The notes under the pieces: model-generated | What the model saw: the letters and a program-made list of their open reading frames with translations, nothing else | What the model was told of the DNA's origin: nothing | The model's database searches: none | Assembly: GCA_030530045.1 (NCBI GenBank) | Contig: JAUMVS010000013.1 | Location: forward strand, 1 to 21,702 | Direction: 5' to 3' | Source of the DNA: Phoenicibacter congonensis | GTDB taxonomy: Bacteria; Actinomycetota; Coriobacteriia; Coriobacteriales; Eggerthellaceae | DNA: 21,702 nt | In this document: positions 12,770-19,157 of the stretch, one piece after another | How positions within the stretch are numbered: position 1 is the first letter of the stretch | How the letters are laid out: the number at the start of each line of letters is the position of its first letter | Translations under genes and position numbers: made by a program

Positions 12770-13495
12770 TCAATTCATCACTCGGGCAAAAGATAGCCCA
12801 TAAACCGTCTCATAACCAGCTCGTTTCAGCGCATTTGCGGCACACATAATCGTGGCACCTGTAGTTGACACGTCGTCAATCACTACGATTGGGCATGCAT
12901 GCGGAATTTGCAAACCCTTTCTGACTTTAAACTTCGAAGCCATATTTACGACGCGCTCTTTGCGCCCCAGTTCGCGCTGATCATTTGTTGCAAGTGCCTC
13001 GAAAACGCACTCTGTTTCGAGATTTGTGAGAAGTGAGAGTTCTTTTGCAATTTTCCCCATGTGCGAAAATCCACGCCGCACCAGGGCTTCTTTTGAAGAA
13101 GGGACATAGGTTATGAGTGCATTTTTCTGAATCCAGGCTGGCTCAAAATAGCGAGCCATGATTTTTGCAATCACTGGAGCGAGCCGAAGTTCAGTTCTGT
13201 CTTTGTAGGCAGTGATTATTTTTCTTGCGTCTTCATTCAAGATGCAGCAACTGCGAAATTGATCGAGGGGATATTCCGCAAACCCATTAGCAAGAACCAT
13301 AATGTCGTTGCATTCGGTGCACTGAACTTTGCCGCCGCTTGCTCCACATTTTTTGCACGCATGACAAAGGTCAATAAAGCGCAAATTAGCAGCGCATTCC
13401 TCACATAAAACAAAGCCGGGCTCGTCACAAACAGCACAGCGCGTCGGCCACACCAATTCCTTCGCCGTTTCATATGTAGCCTGCATTACATCCAT
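12770..13495 (-). CDS. ComF family protein (phosphoribosyltransferase fold)
   Basis: 241 residues, typical ComFC length. The N-terminus has a cysteine-rich zinc region: Cys20, Cys23, Cys31, Cys34, then Cys44, Cys47, Cys50, Cys59 and Cys62. The C-terminal half is a type I phosphoribosyltransferase-like domain with YVPSSKEALVRRGFSHMGKI and the PRPP-binding motif PIVVIDDVSTTGAT near residue 205. ComFC-type proteins act in the cytoplasm during DNA uptake in competent bacteria; the biochemical role is not settled. The only minus-strand gene in the interior, without comFA or other competence genes nearby. The start ATG at 13495-13493 has only a weak ribosome-binding site, and an in-frame ATG three codons later is possible. 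No promoter stands out. Confidence 0.9.
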   Translation of the reverse strand: MDVMQATYETAKELVWPTRCAVCDEPGFVLCEECAANLRFIDLCHACKKCGASGGKVQCTECNDIMVLANGFAEYPLDQFRSCCILNEDARKIITAYKDRTELRLAPVIAKIMARYFEPAWIQKNALITYVPSSKEALVRRGFSHMGKIAKELSLLTNLETECVFEALATNDQRELGRKERVVNMASKFKVRKGLQIPHACPIVVIDDVSTTGATIMCAANALKRAGYETVYGLSFARVMN

Positions 13496-13556
13496 AAGCC
13501 CAGGTTACGCCCGTCTCTCCGCAGAAAGTTGCGCGACTTTTGGCAATTTGGGGATT

Positions 13557-13588
13557 TGTAAATTGGGGACGGAGGTAAATGTGCGAGC
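13557..13588. repeat. Dispersed repeat, copy 2
   Basis: The 20-base core TGTAAATTGGGGACGGAGGT plus AAAT is identical to copy 1 at 2-25, and identity continues through TGCGAGC after one mismatch. It is immediately followed by the large hairpin at 13590-13677. It lies upstream of the comF-like gene. Confidence 0.75.
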
Positions 13589-13589
13589 A

Positions 13590-13677
13590 GGAAACAGGCG
13601 GTGCATATGTTCGCGCAGGCGACTTATGAGAGCGAAGCTCTCATCCGGAGCCAAGCGAATATATGACCGCCGTTTCC
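13590..13677. repeat. 88-bp imperfect palindrome between two repeat copies
   Basis: Outer arms GGAAAC (13590-13595) and GTTTCC (13672-13677) pair, then GGCGGT (13597-13602) with ACCGCC (13666-13671), then CATATGTTCGC (13604-13614) with GCGAATATATG (13655-13665; one G-T wobble). After a mismatched section containing GGC/GCC, the tip ATGAGAGC (13626-13633) pairs with GCTCTCAT (13637-13644) around GAA. The arms are flanked by direct copies of the GGGGACGG repeat (13557 and 13692), resembling a REP-type or MITE-like non-autonomous element. On the minus strand the segment has an open frame containing RLAPDESFALISRLREHMHR, which could be a remnant of coding sequence. No transposase is present. Confidence 0.7.
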
Positions 13678-13691
13678 ATGTTGAATTGCCA

Positions 13692-13714
13692 TGTAAATTG
13701 GGGACGGAGATAAA
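13692..13714. repeat. Dispersed repeat, copy 3
   Basis: Matches copies 1 and 2 except for GGAGAT in place of GGAGGT. Same orientation as copy 2, so the hairpin between them is bounded by direct, not inverted, copies. TAAAAT at its end (13711-13716) could act as a -10 box, but the nearest -35-like TTGCCA is 19 bp upstream. Confidence 0.7.
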
Positions 13715-13720
13715 ATAGTT

Positions 13721-13742
13721 CCGCTTCCCTCGCGGGAAGCGG
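13721..13742. other. Perfect 9-bp GC-rich hairpin
   Basis: CCGCTTCCC (13721-13729) and GGGAAGCGG (13734-13742) pair perfectly around the tetraloop TCGC. No T-run follows, so it is not a terminator. It could begin a small structured RNA that ends at the terminator-like stem at 13787-13826, or form part of the neighbouring mobile element. Confidence 0.5.
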
Positions 13743-13786
13743 GCACTCGACGCTGCAAACGAACCTGGACTGCATCTTTGGCCTGC

Positions 13787-13826
13787 AAAAGAATTCCGCA
13801 GCCGCTAGGCTAGCGAAATTCTTTTT
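13787..13826. terminator. Long terminator-like stem, possibly bidirectional
   Basis: AAAAGAATTCCGCAGCC (13787-13803) pairs with the stretch 13808-13825, ending GCGAAATTCTTTT, around a GCTA loop with one mismatch and one bulged A. A T-run follows on the + strand and the 5' arm gives one on the minus strand. It does not follow any recognised gene on either strand, which is odd. It may end a small RNA or insulate the comF-like gene from the downstream operon. Confidence 0.65.
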
Positions 13827-13967
13827 CGACCAAATCTGCTAGCCCAGCTTCGTTTTCGCTTTCGTTTTGTTATCCAGTTAGTTGTTTGGAGCTTTTTGTC
13901 ATGTTATCAGGGTTAGTAAACCGGCTGTATTATGCGCGGGTGCAGGCGGAAGGCGAGAATTGCGGTT

Positions 13968-13976
13968 TGCTATAAT
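13968..13976 (+). promoter_or_regulatory. Extended -10 promoter of the lipoprotein operon
   Basis: TGCTATAAT, identical to the extended -10 boxes of the tRNA-Ser pair and of rpsF. No -35 is recognisable. AAACCG (13918-13923) and CGGTTT (13963-13968) form an inverted repeat that overlaps its upstream edge. Transcription would start near 13983. Confidence 0.55.
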
Positions 13977-13983
13977 AAATTAG

Positions 13984-14250
13984 CTTCTTCATGTTTGTAG
14001 TTGCGAGAAGAGTTTTTACTTTGATTTATCTTCTCTAGTCCACGGCAGATGCGGTCGAAAGGACCCACGTAATTGCCTTTTTGGCATGAGCATGGCGTAT
14101 TCTAGGGATAAGTCGCACCGCCTGTTTACTTTACAAGCAAAGGGCTTGGCAGGCGAGAGACCGGCAGCGCAAGCAATGGTCCCGTGCGCGAGTGTGGGGG
14201 CAAAGACTAGGTCAAATGAGGAAGCGCTAAATTGGATTTTGGAGGCGATT
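13984..14250 (+). other. Long structured 5' leader before the lipoprotein gene
   Basis: About 270 nt lie between the predicted start point and the TTG start at 14251. Visible pairings include GGTC-GAAAG-GACC around 14053-14065, TGCC-TTTTT-GGCA near 14074-14086, and a two-part stem with CGCCTG pairing CAGGCG (inner CAAGC pairing GCTTG) at about 14119-14155. Purine-rich single-stranded stretches lie between. The frame is open from ATG 14086, but the 55 extra residues precede a complete lipoprotein signal peptide and use AGG arginine codons rare elsewhere here, so I treat it as non-coding. No known riboswitch consensus (SAM, lysine, glycine, T-box, c-di-GMP) was recognised. Confidence 0.4.
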
Positions 14251-15195
14251 TTGGTCGGAAATAGAAGTTTTTCAAGAGTCCTAGTGACCGTTGTGAGTGT
14301 GCTTTGTGCCTGCGCTATTGCGCTTGCGATGACTGGATGCTCTAAAAATTCTGGTTCGGCACCTGAACTAAAAAGCTCAACTGTAACTTCCCCTACAATC
14401 GGCGAAAACGGAACGCTTCGCGTTGGCGTTAACACTTCGCTTTCTCCGCTTGCTGGAATGGGCAACTCAAAAATCATCGGAATTGACGTTGACCTTGCAG
14501 CGGCTGTGGCCGATTCATTGGGCTTAAAACTTCAAATCGTTGACACTGGCTCAAGCCCTGCAAAAGCAATCGCAAACGGAACAGTTGATGTTGCTTTTGG
14601 CGTTGAGAACGGCGAGTCTTCTTCTGGCTTGAAACTCACCTCAGAATACATCCCAACAGCAACAGCAATTTTCAAGCTTAAGAGCTCAAATGCGAGCGCA
14701 CCAACTGTTGGATCAACAACTAAAATCGCAGCTCAAGCTTCTTCTAAGAGCGCTTGGAGCGTAACAAACACTTTCAGCAGCGATTCGCTCGTTTCTTCTT
14801 CTGACATTGCTTCGGCATTCCAAAGCCTCAAAAGCGGCGAAGCCGATTATGTTGCAGCCGACGCTGTGTTTGGAACATACGCTGCAAGCAAAGCTGAGAT
14901 AGATGTCGAAATCGTTGCAATCATTGGTTCTGCCTCGGGTTATTCCGCTGCAGTTGCCGAATCAAACACCGAACTTTATTCCGCAGTTTCAGCTGCGCTC
15001 ACTGAATTGACAAACAACGGAACAGTTGCAGTCATCCAAAAGAAGTGGCTCGGAAACGAAATCACTCTTGATGACGCAACGAAACTTTCTGGCTCGAGCA
15101 GCTCTAACTCTTCTTCAAGCTCAAGCTCCTCATCTTCGACCAAAAGCGAATCTAGCGGGTCGAAATCTGTTGCAACAGACGCAAATTCTGTCTAG
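14251..15195 (+). CDS. Amino-acid ABC transporter substrate-binding lipoprotein (family 3)
   Basis: 314 residues from TTG 14251, chosen because GGAGG lies five bases upstream and the product then begins with a lipoprotein signal peptide: SFSRVLVTVVSVLCACAIAL followed by the lipobox LAMTGC with lipidated Cys30. The mature part is a family 3 periplasmic-binding-protein fold: GTLRVGVNTSLSPLAG, IIGIDVDLAAAVADSLGLKL, ANGTVDVAFG, SGEADYVAADAVFG and VAVIQKKWLGN. Such lipoproteins sit on the outer face of the membrane and deliver polar amino acids to an ABC permease. No permease or ATPase gene is adjacent, so it is an orphan component. The last 40 residues are a Ser-rich run, probably disordered. Ligand not predictable. 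It is followed 20 bases later by the M16C gene. Confidence 0.85.
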   Translation: MVGNRSFSRVLVTVVSVLCACAIALAMTGCSKNSGSAPELKSSTVTSPTIGENGTLRVGVNTSLSPLAGMGNSKIIGIDVDLAAAVADSLGLKLQIVDTGSSPAKAIANGTVDVAFGVENGESSSGLKLTSEYIPTATAIFKLKSSNASAPTVGSTTKIAAQASSKSAWSVTNTFSSDSLVSSSDIASAFQSLKSGEADYVAADAVFGTYAASKAEIDVEIVAIIGSASGYSAAVAESNTELYSAVSAALTELTNNGTVAVIQKKWLGNEITLDDATKLSGSSSSNSSSSSSSSSSTKSESSGSKSVATDANSV

Positions 15196-15215
15196 TTTTT
15201 AAATAGAAAGCTCAG

Positions 15216-18125
15216 GTGATTTTTAAGGTGGATGTTGAAAGCATAGCGAAAAAGCATGGTTTCTGCCTGGTAAACAAAGAAAACTTAAAAGAAATTGATG
15301 GCACAGCGTGGGTCCTAAAGCATGAAGCGACGGGCGCACGTTTGCTTTTTTTGCAGAACGATGACGAAGACAAATCGTTCTCGATTTCGTTCAAGACGCC
15401 TCCGAAGGATTCGACGGGCGTTTTTCATATTCTCGAGCACAGCGTTCTTTGCGGTTCGAAGAAATACCCTGTCAAGGAGCCTTTCGTCAACCTGCTGAAG
15501 AGCTCGATGCAAACTTTCTTGAATGCAATGACTTTCCCCGACAAGACGGTTTATCCTGTTGCGTCAACTAACGAAAAAGACCTTCTGAACTTGATGAACA
15601 TCTATCTCGATGCGGTCTTTAACCCTCGAATCTATTCTTCGGAAGAGATTTTTCTGCAGGAAGGCTGGCACAAAGAGGCCGACGAGAACGGCAATTTGAA
15701 ATATTCTGGCGTCGTTTACAACGAGATGCAAGGCGCACTTTCCGATGCAAATTCAGTGCTTTTTGATGCGATTTGCGAGCGACTCTACCCTGGCTCTGCC
15801 TATTCTTTTGAGTCAGGCGGCGACCCGAAAAACATTCCAGATCTCACCTACGAGAACTTCCTTAAAACGCATGCTCGTCACTATTCGCCAAGTAATTCCT
15901 ACATTCAGCTATACGGTAATTTGAACCCCGATGAGTTCCTGCGCGTGATTTCTGAAGATTATCTTTTGCCTGTTCAGGCCGAGATTGACGCGGGCGAGCG
16001 CCAAGCTCCAGAGCCTTTTGCTATTAACGACCATGCGCCTGTAAATCCTGAACTTGCAGAAATCAAAATGGATGTTTCTGAAGACGCGGCTCCGCAGGCA
16101 ATTGCTTTTAAGATTTGCCCTGCAACCGACGTTGTAACGTTTCATGCAATTGACATTCTCATGGACGCGGTCATGTCATCGAACGTCTCGCCTTTGAAAG
16201 CGCAACTTCTGGCAACAGGCGTCGCTCAAGATTTTTCAGTCTCGCTAATCGAGCCAATCGAGACACCTTCGTTGATGTTCATGTGTCAGGCTGTGAAAAG
16301 CGACGATGCTCTTGAAGTTATGCAGAAAGAAATTCTGTCTTTCATGAAAGATTGGGCAGAAAACGGCGTCGATGCTGACTTGATTCGTGCATCAATTGAC
16401 CACACGGAACTTGTCATGCGTGAGTTTAATTTTGGCACGTCTGACGGTGTCATTTATGCAATGGATACACTGTCTACCTGGCTTTATGATGATTATATGC
16501 CAACCGATGCTCTGAAGTTCGAGACCTATTTCAAAAAGCTTCGAGAGATGCTTGACAATGGCGGCTTTGAGGAGCTGATTAAGAACTATTTCTTGTCGGG
16601 TGCGCCAGTCGCAAAAGCAAAAATTGTTCCTGCTCAAAAGGAAGCAGAAGCTGCTGGAGCTAAGCTTAGCAGCGATGAGATTTCGCACATTGAAGCAGAA
16701 GTTGAGAAACTTCATGAGTTGCAGCAAGCGCCTGATCCGCCTGAGGATGTCGCAAAATTGCCCCATCTCAAGCGTTCCGACGTTAACGATTCAGTTAAGA
16801 AGCGCCACTTTGAGGTCAGTGATAGCGACGGCTTCAAACTTCTGCGTCATAACGAGATTCAAAGTTCGGGCCTCAACTATTTCAACGTTTATTTCGATTG
16901 CTCGGAAATCGATGCGCAGGACTACCCCTATCTTTCGCTTTTGACCCTCTTGATGGGCAAGTTCGACACCGAGGATTTCACGGCTGAGCAAATTCATTTG
17001 GATTCGCGCAGGTTGTTTGGCAAATTGAATTTCAAAAACGTTATTCCTGTCACAAAAGATGATGAGAAAGTTAATCTCTTCAAGGTTGGCACCTCGTGTC
17101 TTTCGCGCAACGCAAGCGAAGCTGCAAACCTGGTTGGAAGCATTTTGACCACGCCTTCTTTTGATAATGCCGAGCGCTTGGGCCAAATTTTAATGTCGCT
17201 TAAGATTCGCACCGAGGAAGCATTGATTAACAGCGGTCATGCTCTTGCAAGAAGAAGGGCAGAATCGACTCTCACTTGGCGTCAAAGCGTTGAGGAAACT
17301 ATGTCGGGCATCACAATGTTCCAGTTTCTGTGTGACGCATGTGACAATTTTGATGAAAGCATTCCGCGCATTGCAGAAAAATGCAGTGAGGTGCTGAAAA
17401 AAATCACCACAGGCCAGGTCATTGTTAGTGATTGCGCTGATGATGCTTCGCTGCAGCAATTTATGTCGGGCATGAATTTGAATAACAAGAGCGACTGGGC
17501 AACTGGAGACAAATTGCCAGTGTGCGCTAGTGATTTTAAGCCAAGCTTTGCAAACGAGGCATTCGCTGTTAAAAGCGATGTCACGTTCACGGCGGTTCGC
17601 AGCAACCTTAATCTTTTGCAAAACATGCCAGAATTTAGCGGCAGCTGGGCGATTGCCTCGCGAGTGCTGAGTTACGACTATCTTTGGAACACAATTCGCG
17701 TTCAAGCTGGCGCCTATGGTTGCGGTTTTGGTGCTGCACAAAATGGAAGTGCCGGTTTTTACACCTATCGCGACCCGCATGTTGATTCTTCAATTGAGAC
17801 AATTAAGAATGCTGCAACTTGGCTTGCAAATTTCGATGCGAACGAGCGCGAGTTTGATGGCTATGTTGTTAGCTCAGTTTCTGATTTCGACAAACCGATG
17901 AAAGCAAGCGCCCTCATGAGCAGGTCGGAAGGCCAATTCTTCTCAGGTCGCTCTGAAGATGACCGCGAGAAACTTCGCGAGGAAGCACTTCACACGACGC
18001 TTGATGATGTGCGTGCACTTTCGGAATCGGTCCAGAAGATTATCGACAATTCAAGCGTTTGCGTGATTGGCAACGAGGAAACGATTGCCAGCTCGGCTGC
18101 GTTTGACCAGGTAACAAAACTATAA
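15216..18125 (+). CDS. M16C family metalloprotease (presequence-protease-like)
   Basis: 969 residues from GTG 15216, matching full-length M16C proteases (PreP/Cym1 type). The zinc site is intact: His71-x-x-Glu74-His75 in FHILEHSVLCG, with the third ligand Glu170 in YNEMQGALSD. The N-terminal catalytic domain is followed by a central M16C-associated region rich in helices (about 440-530), where the coiled stretch HIEAEVEKLHELQQAP lies, and a C-terminal pair of domains including RVQAGAYGCGFG, the family's substrate-binding motif. These enzymes form a closed chamber and degrade unstructured peptides. No signal peptide is seen, so it is probably cytoplasmic. The start is uncertain: the ribosome-binding site is weak and GTG 15228 is an alternative. 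A possible role is clearing peptides taken up or released inside the cell. Confidence 0.9.
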   Translation: MIFKVDVESIAKKHGFCLVNKENLKEIDGTAWVLKHEATGARLLFLQNDDEDKSFSISFKTPPKDSTGVFHILEHSVLCGSKKYPVKEPFVNLLKSSMQTFLNAMTFPDKTVYPVASTNEKDLLNLMNIYLDAVFNPRIYSSEEIFLQEGWHKEADENGNLKYSGVVYNEMQGALSDANSVLFDAICERLYPGSAYSFESGGDPKNIPDLTYENFLKTHARHYSPSNSYIQLYGNLNPDEFLRVISEDYLLPVQAEIDAGERQAPEPFAINDHAPVNPELAEIKMDVSEDAAPQAIAFKICPATDVVTFHAIDILMDAVMSSNVSPLKAQLLATGVAQDFSVSLIEPIETPSLMFMCQAVKSDDALEVMQKEILSFMKDWAENGVDADLIRASIDHTELVMREFNFGTSDGVIYAMDTLSTWLYDDYMPTDALKFETYFKKLREMLDNGGFEELIKNYFLSGAPVAKAKIVPAQKEAEAAGAKLSSDEISHIEAEVEKLHELQQAPDPPEDVAKLPHLKRSDVNDSVKKRHFEVSDSDGFKLLRHNEIQSSGLNYFNVYFDCSEIDAQDYPYLSLLTLLMGKFDTEDFTAEQIHLDSRRLFGKLNFKNVIPVTKDDEKVNLFKVGTSCLSRNASEAANLVGSILTTPSFDNAERLGQILMSLKIRTEEALINSGHALARRRAESTLTWRQSVEETMSGITMFQFLCDACDNFDESIPRIAEKCSEVLKKITTGQVIVSDCADDASLQQFMSGMNLNNKSDWATGDKLPVCASDFKPSFANEAFAVKSDVTFTAVRSNLNLLQNMPEFSGSWAIASRVLSYDYLWNTIRVQAGAYGCGFGAAQNGSAGFYTYRDPHVDSSIETIKNAATWLANFDANEREFDGYVVSSVSDFDKPMKASALMSRSEGQFFSGRSEDDREKLREEALHTTLDDVRALSESVQKIIDNSSVCVIGNEETIASSAAFDQVTKL

Positions 18126-18149
18126 TTTAATAGACGTAAGGGGGTAGAT

Positions 18150-19145
18150 ATGCTTGATGAACAAAATAACAAAGAGCTAGATCAGTCTGTGAATGACCAG
18201 GTTGAACCTTCCTCCGAAAATGAGCCAAGCGCTCATGCCGCCGAGATTGAAAAAGCCGATGCTGCTAAACACGAAGCCGAAGAAGCTAGCGACGGTGAAC
18301 CTGCAGCCGACGATGCGGAAGCAGAAGCGCCTGCTAAAGCTGCTCCAGCTCGCCACGCTAAACATGCAAGTGAAGTTCCAGAGTATGAAATCGTCGCGGA
18401 AAAGACCCGCAAGAAGCTAGGAATTGCAATTGTGACACTGCTTGTTTTGATTGTCATAATCGTTGCATGCCTTGTTTTCTTTTTCCTGACTTCAAGCAAC
18501 GTTTCTGTTGAGCAGCAGCATTCCGACAGCACCGAGGTTTCTCAAATTTCTGAGAATTCTTCGAGCAGCACTTCTGAAAAAACTGCAACTGTGCCAAGTC
18601 TTGCCGCCTTGATTGGAACGAAGGTCGACGACGCGGCAACTTCTCTTGGACACGGCGCAACCGTTTCTTCTGACACTAAAAAAGACGACGAAGACGACCC
18701 TGTCAAAAGAGTTGTGAAATATTCATTGGCAAACGACGCAGGCAGTTCTTCGAGCGGAACGCCAACAGTTACCGTTAACGCCGACTCCGATGACGAAATC
18801 ACCAGCGTGACCTACCAAACTTCTACAAAATCGCTGGGTTACGGCACAATCAGCTTCCAAGACGCTGTGCAAAATGAGAAAATCATTCAGGCGATTATGA
18901 AAGAAGCTGGCCTCACGATTAGCGACAGCGACGTTGTTTTGCCTGCTGACAAGGCCGACTACACGACCTATTCCGACGATGGCAAGCGAATTACCAAGGA
19001 AGAAAAGGAGTTCAGCGGCACTGCTGATTACTCCGGCAAAACTTTGAGTTGGTCAACTCGCCTGCAATACGACTATACTGTAGCTTTGGCAACTGACAAT
19101 CTTGCGGACACGCTTCGCAACGCCACAATAACAATTTCAAAGTAA
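18150..19145 (+). CDS. Single-pass membrane protein of unknown function
   Basis: 331 residues. ATG 18150 follows AAGGGGG, a strong ribosome-binding site. The first 85 residues are acidic and Ala/Glu-rich, likely disordered and cytoplasmic. Basic residues (EKTRKKL) then precede one membrane segment at about 90-113 (GIAIVTLLVLIVIIVACLVF). A Ser/Thr-rich stalk follows, and an extracellular domain of about 180 residues that begins ATVPSLAALIGTKVDDAATS. This opening resembles the start of PASTA-like repeats only loosely (a VPSL-G-DA pattern), and the rest shows no such repeat. I do not recognise the family. It lies between the M16C protease and metG with gaps of 24 and 12 bases, so it is probably in the same transcript. 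Confidence 0.8.
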   Translation: MLDEQNNKELDQSVNDQVEPSSENEPSAHAAEIEKADAAKHEAEEASDGEPAADDAEAEAPAKAAPARHAKHASEVPEYEIVAEKTRKKLGIAIVTLLVLIVIIVACLVFFFLTSSNVSVEQQHSDSTEVSQISENSSSSTSEKTATVPSLAALIGTKVDDAATSLGHGATVSSDTKKDDEDDPVKRVVKYSLANDAGSSSSGTPTVTVNADSDDEITSVTYQTSTKSLGYGTISFQDAVQNEKIIQAIMKEAGLTISDSDVVLPADKADYTTYSDDGKRITKEEKEFSGTADYSGKTLSWSTRLQYDYTVALATDNLADTLRNATITISK

Positions 19146-19157
19146 GAAAGAACCAAC

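Noticed and set aside
14086..14250. N-terminal 55-residue extension of the lipoprotein (ATG 14086)
   Set aside because: It would bury a complete lipoprotein signal peptide, uses codons rare in neighbours, and the TTG at 14251 has a GGAGG site at ideal spacing.
13984..14250. RNase P RNA, tmRNA, SRP RNA or a known riboswitch
   Set aside because: None of the conserved sequence blocks of these RNAs could be found by eye.
14016..14477. Minus-strand 153-codon open frame
   Set aside because: It overlaps the lipoprotein gene and its leader in antisense, and its protein has no family features.
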